Below are positions 1 to 11,620 of a stretch of 64,000 nt of DNA, piece by piece. The first letter of the stretch is position 1, and every line of letters begins with the position of its first letter. A program made the position numbers and the translations under genes. Source of the DNA: Tetrahymena thermophila SB210 (Eukaryota; Ciliophora; Oligohymenophorea; Hymenostomatida; Tetrahymenidae); assembly GCF_000189635.1 (NCBI RefSeq), contig NW_002476440.1, forward strand, positions 84,140 to 148,139. Direction: 5' to 3'. The notes under the pieces were generated by a model. That model had not been told where the DNA came from. It saw nothing but the letters and a program-made list of their open reading frames with translations, and did not search any database.

Positions 1-1130
1 AAATGACAAATAAATATTAAATTTTGGAATAATTGAATATAATATGTTTGTTTTATAATATAATATTTTGAAAAAGTTTTTTTAACCTAAATTATAGATA
101 AATTTTATCATTATTTTTATATATGCCTTCTACAAGGAATTCTTATCACTAAAGTCTTGATTTATGTAGTTAGTGTTATAATATTAATCAACCATTTATT
201 ATTTTGAAAATATTTATTAATAGTGCTTTTTTTTTATTTACTTTTTGTCTGGTTTTTATTATTTGAATTAATTTTGTGTAAACTGAATGATTAAAATTGA
301 TTGGTGGAATCTTTCTCTTTTTCTATTTTTTTGAATTTGATATTTAGAAGGATTTTCGCTCTAAAATCAAAATTTAAAAGGGAAGAAGCTATTGAAATTT
401 TATTCTTTATATTTTCCTTTATTCATCTTACCTTTAAAAAATATAAAAAAAGTTTTTTAAATTTTGTAAAATATCACCACCCTCCAAGTAAAATACTTGA
501 AAAGGCAGAAAAAAATGGCGTAATAGGTTTTTTTTACCTATTGGCCCTAAAATGCTCCGATTGTATATTCTCTGGCATTTAGCTATATATGTTTTAAATG
601 CAAGTATTAAGATTAAATAATTAATTTTTAATTAATTTTTCTGTTATATCTCTTCTTAAGAGCAAATTTTTTGATAATTAATTATTATATTTTATTTGTT
701 CTTTTTACCCATTTATAATTAATAAAATTTCATAATTAACTATTCAATATTTTTGAAAAAAATAAATGATATAATAGATTAAATATTACACAGAATTAGA
801 AGAAGTAATTATTTATTTTTTTATTAATATCCTTTAAATTTATTTTAAATAAAAAAAAAGTTTTTAAACTCTTCACATTTATCTCATTAGGTGCTCCATA
901 TTAATCTCAAGTATATTTTATTAAGAAATATAATTTTTATTATTATTAATATTTTTATATATTTAACTTTCAATTTATTTAAACCAATAATTTTTCTTGT
1001 AGAAATTATCATCATTACTCATTGATTTTTATTAAAGCAAACATTTTTTAGCTACTTTAACTTAATTTTAATTTCAATTTTTAATTATTATTATTTTATA
1101 TTTTTTCTTCATTTTTTGCTATTGAAACTT
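1..1130. other. Non-coding stretch; 5' part resembles the 3' flank of an LRR gene
   Basis: I see no gene here. Bases 1-130 match the sequence that follows the LRR gene at about 8795-8935: both have a variant of AATATTAAATGTTTGAATAA, an AAAAGTTTTTTTAACYTAAA stretch, and then ATAGATAAA and a T-rich run. This suggests that another member of the LRR family ends just upstream of the window. A small hairpin lies at 522-542 (AATAGGT, T loop, ACCTATT). A truncated and apparently dead LRR unit sits at about 1110-1135, where the usual intron donor GTAAAAAC reads ATAAAAC. Confidence 0.5.
522..542. repeat. Perfect 7-bp hairpin with a T loop
   Basis: AATAGGT at 522-528 and ACCTATT at 536-542 are perfect inverted copies separated by seven T residues. 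The neighbouring 40 bases are unusually GC-rich for this window. No function is assigned. It could be the end of a small transcript, or chance. Confidence 0.35.
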
Positions 1131-1363
1131 ACGCTTAATAAAACAATTTATTTGTTTTGGATTGTAATATTTTAATTATAAAAGTTATTTTAAAACAATA
1201 AGGCTCTTTTAATTTATTTGATTTATTTTCCTTTTTCTTTTTTGTCTTTGTTTTTGTTGATTTAACTCATAATTTTATTTTCAACTTTTTGCTTTTAATA
1301 TTAATTAATCTTATTATCATATTCTTTCTTCATTTTTTCCTTCTAATTACTAATTTAATTATA

Positions 1364-1680
1364 CTGTAAGTTTTGAAAATTTTTAGGTTATTAATATTGA
1401 TTTAAAACTACCATAAAAATTTTAGGGGTTAATAAATTGACATTTTTAGGGTTAATCCAAAAAATTTTTTCCATTCAATTTACAATGAAAAGAATATTTT
1501 TTGATTAAAACTCTGTGAAAATTTCTTTAAATTCAATTAAATTCAACATTTTATTTTTCTTAAATTAACCCCTCCACCCCATTAAATTCAGTGAAAAAAA
1601 TGGGGGGTGAATACTTTTTTTTTAATTTTTCTTAATTTTGGGTCTAATATAATTTGGGGTGGATTAATGAGAACTTACAG
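1364..1680. mobile_element. MITE (TA target site, CTGTAAGTT termini) inside an LRR intron
   Basis: The 317-bp segment begins CTGTAAGTT and ends with its inverted complement AACTTACAG. It is flanked on both sides by the dinucleotide TA (1362-1363 and 1681-1682). Removing it restores the usual end of the LRR introns in this array, AATTATATATTTTTTCTTC. Inside are further inverted stretches, for example AGGGGTTAAT near 1422 and ATTAACCCCT near 1565, so the element can fold back. There is no open frame. A TA target and CTGT-like ends fit a non-autonomous Tc1/mariner relative. Confidence 0.8.
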
Positions 1681-1707
1681 TATATTTTTTCTTCAACATT
1701 TAATAAG

Positions 1708-4700
1708 AGACAGATAAATTGGCGATGAAGGTGCATCAGGCCTAGGTTCTGGTTTAGGAAATTGCATTAATCTCTCAAATTTAACACTTGATCTTGAGTA
1801 AAAACAGTTTATTTATTTTTGATTGTGATATTTTTAATTATAAAAATTAATTTAAAGCAACAAAGCTCTTTTTTCTTTTTCTTTTTATTGTGTTTTCTTT
1901 TTTTTCTGTTCTTTCTTTATTAATTTAACTCATCATTTTATTTTCAACTTTTCCTTTTATTATTAATTAATCTATCTGATTCTTTCATATTTTTTCTTCA
2001 TTTTTTCATTCTAATTTACTACTAAATTATGTATTTTTTCTTCAATATTTAAAAAGTGGCAATAAAATTGGTGCAATGGGTGTATCAGGCTTATGTTCTG
2101 CTTTAGCAAATTGCATTAATCTCTCAAATTTGACACTTGATCTTGGGTAAAAACAGTTTATTTGTTATTGATTGTGATATTTTTAATTATAAAAACTAAT
2201 TTAAAACAATAAATATCTTTTTTCTTTTTCTTTTTGTTTTGTTTTGTTTGCTTTTTTTTGTGTTCTTTCTTTGTTAATTTAACTCATAATTTTATTTTCA
2301 ACTTTTCTTTTTATTATTAATTAATCTACCTTATTATTACATATTTTTTCCTTCTAATTTACTATTTAATTATAATTTTTTTCTTCAATATTTAAAAAGG
2401 TTTAATAAAATTGGTGATGAAGGTATAACAGGCTTAGGTTCTGCTTTTGTAAAATGCATTAATCTCTCAAATTTTACACTTAAACTTAAGTAAAAACAGT
2501 TTATTTACTATTGGTTGTGATATTTTTAATTAGAAAAACTAATTTAAAACAATAAAGCTCTTTTTTCTTTTTCTTTTTATTGTGTTCTTTCTTTGTTAAT
2601 TTAACTCATAATTTTATTTTCAACTTTTCTTTTTATTATTAATTAATCTATCTTTTATTATTTCATATTTTTTCCTTCTAATTAACTATTTAATTATTAA
2701 TTTTTTACTCAATATTTAAAAAGTTCTAATTAAATTGGTGCAATGGGTGCATCAGGCTTAGGTTCTGCTTTTGCAAATTGCATTAATCTCTCAAACTTGA
2801 CTCTTAGACTTTAGTAATAACTGTTTATTTATTTTGGATTGTGATATTTTTAATAATAAAAACTAATTTAAAACAATAAATATCTTTTTTCTTTTCTTTT
2901 TATTGTGTTTTCTTTTTTTTCTGTTCTTTCTTTGTTAATTTAACTCGTAATTTTATTTTCAACTTTACTTTTTATTATTAATTAATCTATCTTATTATTT
3001 CATATTTTTTCCTTCTAATTTACTATTTAATTATAAATTTTTTACTCAATATTAAAAAAGGTTTAATAAAATTGGCGATGAAGGTACAACAGACTTAGGT
3101 TCTGGATTAGCAAAATGCATTAATCTCTCAAATTTGACACTTGATCTTGGGTAAAAATTATTTATTTATTTTGGATTGTGATATTTTTAATTATGAAAAC
3201 TAATTTAAAACAATATATATCTTTTTTTTGCTTGCTCTTTTTTGTGTTCTTTCTTTGTTAATTTAACTCATAATTTTATTTTAAACTTTTCTTTTTATTA
3301 TTAATTAATCTACCTTATTATTTCATATTTTTTCCTTCTAATTTACTATTTAATTATTAATTTTTTACTCAATATTAAAAAGTGGTAATGAAATTGGTGA
3401 TGAAGGTGCATCAGGCTTAGGTTCTGGTTTAGTAAAATGCATTAATCTCTCAAATTTGACACTTAACCTTGAGTAAAAATAATTTATTTATTTTTGATTA
3501 TAATATTTTTAATTATGAAAACTAATTTAAAACAATAAATATCTTTTTTCTTTTTCTTTTTATTTTGCTTGCTTTTTTTTGTTTTCTTTCTTTGTTAATT
3601 TAACTCATAATTTTATTTTCAACTTCTCATTTTATTATAAATTAATCTATCTTATTATTTCATATTTCTTCTTCATATTTTCCTTCTAATTAACTATTTA
3701 ATGATATATTTTTTCTTCAATATTTAATAAGTTAGAATTAAATTGGTGATGAAGGTGTATCAGGCTTAGGTTCTGGTTTAGTAAAATGCATTAATCTCTC
3801 AAATTTGACACTTAACCTTAAGTAAAAATAATTTATTTATTTTTGATTATGATATTTTTAATTATGAAAATTAATTTAAAACAATAAATATCTTTTTTCT
3901 TTTTATTTTGCTTGCTTTTTTTTTCTTTCTTTCTTTGTTAATTTAACTCATATCTTATTTTCAAATTTTCCTTTTAAAAATAATTAATTTATTTTGTTAT
4001 TTTAAATTTTTAAAATAATTTTTATTATTCTACTAAATATTTATTTCCTACTACACTACTACAGAAATAATTATCAGAGAATAGCAATATTTAAAAATAT
4101 ATTTTTTCTTCAACATTTAAAAAGAAAAAACTAAATTGGTGAAATGGGTCCATCAAGCTTATGTTCTGGATTAGCAAATTGCATTAATCTCTCAAATTTG
4201 ACTCTTGAACTTTAGTAAAAACTGATTATTTATTTTGGATTGTGATATTTTTAATGAAAAAACTAATTAAAAACAATAAAGCTCTTTTTACTTTTTCATT
4301 TTATTTTGCTTGCATTTTTTTGTTCATTTTTTATTAATTTAACTTATCATTTTATTTTCAACTTTTCCTTTTACTATTAATTAATCTATCTTATTACTTT
4401 ATATTTTTTGTTCATTTTTTCATTCTAATTAACTATTTAAATATATTTTCTCTTCAATACTTAAAAAGTGACAATTAAATTTGTGATGAAGGTGCATCAG
4501 GTTTAGGTTCTGCTTTAGTAAATTGCATTAATCTCTCAAATTTGACACTTGATCTTGAGTAAAAACAAACTGTTTATTTATTTTTGATAGTGATATTTTT
4601 TTTATAAAAACCAATTAAAAACAATAAAACTCTTTTTTCTTTTTCATTTTATATTGCTTGCTTTTTTTTGTTCTTTCTTTGTTAATTTAGCTCATCATTT

Positions 4701-7700
4701 TATTTTCAAATTTTCGTTTTAATATTAATTAATCTTACTATCATATTTTTTCTGCATTTTTTCCTTCTAATTCATTATTTTATTATATATTTTTTCTTCA
4801 ACATTTAAAAAGATTAAATTAAATTGGTGCAATGGGTGCATCAGGATTAGGCTCTGCTTTAGCAAAGTGCATTAATCTCTCAAACTTGACACTTAGTCTT
4901 GAGTAAAAAGAGTTTATTAATTTTTGATTGTAATATTTTTAATTATAAAAACTAATTTAAAAAAATAAAACTCTTTTTTCATTTTCTTTTTATTCTGCTT
5001 GCTTTTTTTTGTTAACTTTTTGTTAATTTATTAATTCATTATTTTATTTTCAACTTTTCCTTTTATTATTAATTATTCTTATTATTTCTTCATTTTTTCC
5101 TTTTAATTTACTGTTGAATAAATTTTTTCTTCATAAATAAAAAGTTAGAATGAAATTGGCAATGAAGGTGCATCTGGCTTAGGTTCTGGATTAGCAAATT
5201 GCATAAATATCTCAAATTTGAGGCTTAGAATTAGGTAAAAACAGTTTATTTAATTTGGATTTTGATATTTTTAGTTATAAAAACTAATTAAAAACAATGA
5301 AGCTCTTTTTTATCTTTCTTTTTATTGTGCAAGCTTTTTTTTTGTTCTTTCATTGTTAATTTAACTCATAATTTTATTTTCAATATTTTTTTCTTGTAGT
5401 TAGCTATTTAATTATAAATTTCTTCCTCAATATTAAAAAAGGTTGAATAAAATTGGTGTTAAAGGTGCATCAGGCTTAGGTTTTGGATTAGCAAAATGCA
5501 ATAATCTCTCAAATTTGATACTTGATCTTAGGTAAAAACAGTTTATTTATTTTTGATTGTGATATTTTGAATTATAAAAAGTAATTAAAAACAATAAATA
5601 AAGCTCTTTTTTCTTTTTGTTTTTATTGCTCATGCTTTTCTTTTGTTCTTTCTTTATGAATTTAACTCATTATTTTATTTCCAACTTTTGTTTTTATTAT
5701 TAATATTTTTTTCTTATAATTTACAATTTAATTATATATTTTTTCTTCAATATTTAAAAAGTCGTAATTTAATTGGTGGTGAAGGTGCATCAGGCTTAGG
5801 TTCTAGTTTAGGAAATTGCATTAATCTCTCAAATTTGATACTTGACCTCAAGTAAAAACAGTTTATTTATTTTTTATTGTTTTATTTTTAATTATAAAAA
5901 CTAATTTAAAACAAGAAGCTCTTTTTTTTTCTTTTTATCAGGCTCGCTTTTTTTTGTTCTTCCTATGTTAATTTAACTCATCATTTTAATTTCAACTTTT
6001 TTTTTATTATTAATTAATCTTATTATTTCATATTTCTCTTCATTTTTTCCTTCAAATTAACTAATTAATTATATATTTTTTCTTCAATATTTAAAAAGTG
6101 ACAATTAAATTGGTGATTAAGATACACCAGGCTTAGGTTCTGGTTTAGCAAATTGCGCTAATCTTTCAAATTTGACACTTTAACTTGAGTAAAAACAATT
6201 TATTTATTTTGGATTGTTCTATTTTTAATTATAAAAATTAATTTGAAATAATAAAGCTCTTTTTTCTTTTTCTGTTTATTGTGCTTGCTTTTTTTATGTA
6301 TTTATTTGTTAATTTAACTCCTCATTTTATTTTCGACTTTTCATTTTATTATTAATTAATCTATCTTATTATTTCATATTTTTTCCTTCTAATTTACTAT
6401 TTAATGATATATTTTTTCTTCAATATTTAAAAAGTAGTAATTTAATTGGTGATGAAGGCGCTTCAGGCTTAGGTTCTGGATTATCAAAGTGCATTAATCT
6501 CTAAAATTTTACACTTAGCCTTAGGTAAAAACAGTTTATTTATTTTAGATTGTGATATTTTAAATAATAATAATTAATTTAAAACAATGAAGCTCTTTTT
6601 TCTTTTTCTTTTTATTGCGCTTGCTTTTTCTTCTTTTTTTTTTGTTAACTTAACTCATCATTTTATTTTCAACTTTTCCTTTTACTATTAATTAACCTTA
6701 TTATTTCATATTTTTTCTTCATTTTTTCCTTCTAATTAATTATTTAAATTTTATCTTCAATATTTTAAAAGATATAATTAAATTGGTGCAATGGGTCCTT
6801 CAGGCTTAGGTTTTGGTTTAGGAAATTGCATTAATCTCTCAAATTTGACACTTAGACTTAAGTAAAAATAGTTTATTTATTTTGCATTGTGGTATTTTTA
6901 ATTATAAAAACTAATTAAAACACAATAAAGATATTTTTTCTTTTTCTTTTTATTGTGCTTACTTTTTTTTGTTTCTTTCTTCTTTTAACTCATCATTTTA
7001 TTTTGATCTTTTGCTTTTATTAGTAATTAATTAATCTCATTATTTCATATTTTTTCTCCAATATTTTAAAAGTTACAATTAAATTGGCGATGAAGGTGCA
7101 TCAGGCTTAGGTTCTAGTTTAGTAAATTGCATTAATCTCTCGAATTTGAAACTTGATCTTGAGTAAAAACTGTTTTTTTATTTTTGATTGTGATATTTTT
7201 AATTTTTAAAACTAATTAAAAACAATAAAGCACTTTTTTCTTTTTCTTTTTATTATGCTCGCCTTTTTTTTGTTCTTTCTTTGTTAATTAAACTCTCAAC
7301 TTTTTCCTCTTATTATTAATTAATCTATCTATCTTATTATTTCTTATTTTTCTTCATGTTTTCCTTCTAATTAACTATTTAAATATATCTTTTTTCTTCA
7401 ATATTTAAAAAGTTACAGTTATATTGGTGCAATTGGTGCATCAGGCTTAGGTTCTGGTTTAGGAAATTGCATTAATCTCTCAAATTTGACACTTCATCTT
7501 GAGTAAAAACAATTTATTAATTTTTGATTGTGATATTTTTAATTATAAAAACTAATTTAAATAATAAAGCTCTTTTTTCTTTTTCTTTTTATTGTGCTCA
7601 CTTTTTTTTTGTTCTTTCTTTGCTAATTTAACTCATTATTATATTTTCAACTTTTCTTTTTATTATTAATTAATCTATCTTAATATTTCATATTTTTTCC

Positions 7701-8774
7701 TTTTAATTTACTTTTTAATTATGTATTTTTTCTTCAATATTTAATAAGGTTAAATAAAATTGGTAATGAAGGGGTATCAAGCTTATGTTCTGGATTAGCA
7801 AATTGCATTAATCTCTCAAATTTGACTCTTAGACTTTAGTAATAACAGTTTATTTATTTTGGATTGTGATATTTTTAATTATAAAAACTAATTTAAAATA
7901 ATAAAGTTCTTTTTTCTTTTTCTTTTGCTTGCTTTTTTTTGCTCTTTCTTTGTTAATTTAACTCATCATTTTATTTTCACTCTTTAAATTTATTATTGAT
8001 TAATCTTATTATTTAATATACTTTTATTTCATTTTTTCGTTCTAATTAACTTTAGAATTATTTATTTTTTCTTAAACATTTAAAAAGTAACAATTAAATT
8101 GATGGCGAAGGTGCAGCAGGCTTAGGTTCTGGATTAGCAAATTGCATTAATCTCTCAAATTTGACACTTAGCATTTGGTAAAAACATTTTATTAGTTTTT
8201 GATTGTGATATTTTTAATTATAAAAACTAATTTAAAATCTTTTGCTTGCTTTTTTTTGTTCTTTCTTAGTTAATTTAATTAATCTTTTTTTTTTTAAATT
8301 TTACTTTTGTTATTTCATATTTTTCCATCTAATTAACTATTTAATTATATTTTTTTTCTTCAATTTTTAAAAAGTGGCAATAGAATTGGTGCAATTGGTG
8401 CATCAGGCTTAGGTTCTGGTTTAGCAAATTGCATTTATCTCAAAAATTTGACACTTGATTTAAGGTAAAAACAGTTTATTTGTTTTGGATATTGATATTT
8501 TTAACTATTCAAATGAATATAAAGCAAAAAAGTTGCTTGAATTTATTTGATAGCTTTTATTTGATTAATTTTTTTATCTTTTTTATTCCAGTAATGTGAT
8601 TTTGTTAATTAATTTAAGAAATAATTTTTAATTTAATAGTTTATTCTATTTGATATTTATTTAAAATTTACACAAATTTATTTTAAAAGATATACCTAAT
8701 TGAATGAATCATAAGTATTCAATTTAATAAACAAGTGCCATAAATCAAAAAGATTAGTTGTCTGTAAATTCTGA
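1708..8774 (+). CDS. LRR protein gene, one 30-residue repeat per exon (21 repeat exons plus terminal exon)
   Basis: This gene encodes a ribonuclease-inhibitor-like leucine-rich-repeat protein. Repeat exons, each exactly 90 nt: 1708-1797, 2057-2146, 2400-2489, 2724-2813, 3061-3150, 3383-3472, 3732-3821, 4125-4214, 4469-4558, 4813-4902, 5145-5234, 5442-5531, 5762-5851, 6099-6188, 6435-6524, 6772-6861, 7073-7162, 7413-7502, 7749-7838, 8088-8177, 8375-8464. Each gives one repeat of the type NQIGDEGASGLGSGLANC followed by INLSNLTLDL. Every exon starts and ends in the same phase, with a split codon (GA or GG, then T/A/G), so whole repeats can be added or lost without a frame change. None contains TGA. 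The terminal exon 8690-8774 encodes a short cap with CHKSKRLV and ends in TGA; the minus-strand LRR gene has the same cap. Introns are 197-303 nt and very alike. I cannot find the start codon or N-terminal exon; 1708 is only the first recognisable repeat. LRRs bind proteins, but the ligand and location are unknown. Confidence 0.85.
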
Positions 8775-11208
8775 TGATAATCAAGTGGCTAAAATAGGAT
8801 GAACAAATATTAAATGTTTGAATAATTGAATATTTTTTTTTTAATTTATTGGAAAAGTTTTTTTAACTTAAAATATAAATAGATAAATAAATAAATAGAT
8901 AGATAGATAACTTTTATTATTGTTTTTATATTTATAAGTATTATATTTTTGTAAGTCAATAAAGAATTTATTAAAAATAAAAAATTTAAAAATTAAATTT
9001 ACTTAAATAAATAAATTAATTGCTCTTAATCCAACTCTCAGATTTCTCCAAAAATGATCAAATCATTTGAAACTTTTAGTGTTATATAAATGCCAAGCTT
9101 TTTTTTGCCAGTTATATATTAATCTTAAATACTATCCTTCAATCATATTTCTATTTATTTTTTATTTATCTTGATTAATTAGATACCATGATTAAAAACT
9201 TGAAAAAGAATCAAATTTTCTTATTTCTGATTGTAAAAAGACTAAATAACTAAAAAAAATTTAAGAAAAAAATACTTTAATTAAAATACTTAATTAACGG
9301 GCATTTACAGTATTTCTTTTTTTTCAAATTTTTATGAAAGTTAGATATGCTTTAAAAATGACCATTGATTTGAAATATCTATTTTTTCATATCTTTATCA
9401 TCTTTTATATATATTAAATTTTATATTAACACAAATAAGTATTATTTATTTTAAAATCAGTTCAGTTAATTTTTTCAAAAATATTGTAAAATAATAAAAA
9501 TTAAATATTACTTGTATGGTACTGATTGATATATTTAAAATTAGTTATTATATAATTTAAGTAAAATGATAAAGCATATGCATAAATAAATTTATTAATT
9601 TAATATTTTTTGTTTTGTGATGTTTTATTTACTGATTGAGTTTAATTAAAAAGAAAATCTAACCAGTAAATAAAAAGAGCAAAATAATAATCTGATAACT
9701 TCTTATCCTAATTAATTTTGTTAGCTATTTTATTTAATTTTAAAGACCCAAATAAAACATAAGAAAAATATATAATAAAATATTTTTAATGTTTTTTAAG
9801 TAGTTTATTTCTTAATATAAAGATAAATTCTATGCTTTTATCCTAAGATAATTTAATATCCATTAATTATTTCCTACCTATAGTTTAAAAAATTAGATAA
9901 AGGTCTTAATTAAAAATTGTTTAATTTTTTAGAGTAAGAATCTAATAAATTTTGGTTGATTTGTAAAAAGCAAAAAATGTTTAAATTGAAATGGTTGATA
10001 TATTTAATTAGAATTCAAACAAAATCAAATTATATTATTTTAGATTTTTACATGATATGTATGTATGTATCACTTATCAAATAAGAAACAGCCTTTTATA
10101 AAAAAATATTTATATTATTCTGATAAGAAAAACATTAACTAAAAACTTTTGTTTGTGATCATATTAAATAATCAATACATAAATATATAAATTAAATATA
10201 TTTTAAAGCTTGATATTGCACTTATTCACATTAAAATATTTTTGATTTAGATTTTGTTTAATAAAAATTTAAAAATCAAATTAAAAATTCCTATAAATAT
10301 TAAATGAAAGTTTTTTGAACATAAAATTAAGGTAAAAATGAGAAATTTAGATTAAAAAATGTTTATTTATTGATTTAATTATCGAATTGACACCATATAA
10401 TTATTATTTATTAGCTAATTTTTTTGAGTTATTTATTATAAAGCTATACAAGTAAAAAAAATATAGTTTATAGTTAATGAAGCGACTGATAACTTACGCT
10501 ATTTGAAGTATAAGTATATTAACTTATTTTAAATTTCTAATCAATATTATTTTTAAATAATTAAGCAGTAAATAAATTGGCTGTTGTTGCTTTTGGGTAA
10601 TTTCTTATTATTTTTAGATAATAATTTTATTATTTTTTTATATTGAGAAAAGAGACGCTTAAAATTTAATTAAATGGCTAACTTTTTCAGTCTTGAATTT
10701 TACGATTTATAAATTTAAAAAGTATGATTGATCTTACTTAAAAATATAATGGATAATTAGAAAATAAAATATCGTCCTTTAGTATTTAAGACTGAAACGA
10801 TAATCAATCATATTTAGAAAAAAATATTATAAATTCAAAAATAGTCTAATTTAGTTTGTGTTTTAAAATAAAAAAAATTTTGTTTGCATTTAAATTTTGT
10901 AAAATTTAATTAACAAACAAATCAGGTTCTTTTTAATTATTTAACTCTTCAAAGGTTTTGTGTAAATTAAATAATAGTAGGCAGTGAACATTAATTATTT
11001 AAGTATATTGATGAAAATGTATATTTCATAATTTTTCAAATACGATGTAAATTATTGATATTAAATTTTGATTATAAATATTTTCAAGCCATATTTTGAT
11101 AGTGAATCAATCCTTCAAAAATTTTTGCACTTTAAAAAGGTGTAAAATAAAATTTATAAACGATTCATTAATCATCTAAGAATAAAAACAATAGATTAAA
11201 ACAAATAA
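8775..11208. other. Intergenic, no gene seen
   Basis: This is AT-rich spacer with stops in all frames and no coding signature on either strand. A short ATAG microsatellite lies near 8880-8910. The first ~150 bases are the 3' flank that resembles window positions 1-130. Confidence 0.6.
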
Positions 11209-11433
11209 ATGAAATTTTACCAACCTGAAGATTTTAGATTCCAAAATATGTTTCAACAGGTGATTGAACATAAAGGAAGATTAAGAAAAGAAGCTTTAAG
11301 AAAATATAAAAATCAAAAGCGTCGTGAAAAGGCCTTTGGAAAAATGTTATTCCAAACTAAATTTACTAGCTTGTTTTAGATTTAAATAATTACTGCTTTT
11401 AATAATTTACCTTTTAGCAAAAATTTCAGTTGA
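11209..11433 (+). CDS. Small basic ORF, weak resemblance to an importin-beta-binding segment
   Basis: The ATG at 11209 opens a 74-codon frame that ends in TGA at 11431-11433. The first 56 codons look coding: GC content is raised and a basic helix runs LRKEALRKYKNQKRREKAF, near residues 27-45. Arg/Lys-rich helices of this kind resemble the importin-beta-binding segment at the N-terminus of importin-alpha, but no armadillo repeats follow. Glutamine is written CAA or CAG up to codon 56, unlike the TAA/TAG-rich neighbours. TAG and TAA then appear in frame at codons 57 and 59, and the tail looks less coding. It may be a small gene, an orphaned first exon, or a fragment of an importin-alpha-like gene. 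The IBB reading is tentative. Confidence 0.4.
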
Positions 11434-11620
11434 GCTTAGTTAAAATGTATATCTAACTAATATATGCTTAATAATAGTGTTTAAATGTAAATAGTGGATG
11501 GTTGTGCGTGTGCGTTTTTTTTATATAATTCATCTAGTTTTAATAATATAAAAAGAAATTATAAACCTCTTAACTTAATTAATTAAATAGTAATTAAAAA
11601 ATTAGCTAAATCTAAAAAAA

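Noticed and set aside
301-582. Open frame of 93 codons, Phe/Leu/Ile-rich
   Set aside because: The composition is what AT-rich spacer gives by chance. There is no start context, domain or splice continuation, although the nearby GC-richer patch with a hairpin was kept as a note.
1415-1460. GGGGTTAAT words resembling Tetrahymena telomere repeat
   Set aside because: There is only a single GGGGTT unit and no tandem run. It belongs to the fold-back interior of the MITE. I saw no chromosome breakage sequence in the window.
5643-5855. Open frame of 70 codons ending with an LRR-like tail
   Set aside because: It reads intron sequence and then runs into the LRR exon 5762-5851. It is part of the array, not a separate gene.
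1708-8464. Regular ~330-bp periodicity suggestive of a satellite or CRISPR-like array
   Set aside because: The repeated part includes a 90-nt coding exon with intact splice sites and LRR coding. Spacing and unit length do not fit CRISPR.
10680-10820. Complementary words CAGTCTT/AAGACTG and GTATGATTGAT/ATCAATCATA
   Set aside because: The pairs are not nested in an order that would form one stem, so they do not define a terminal inverted repeat or hairpin.
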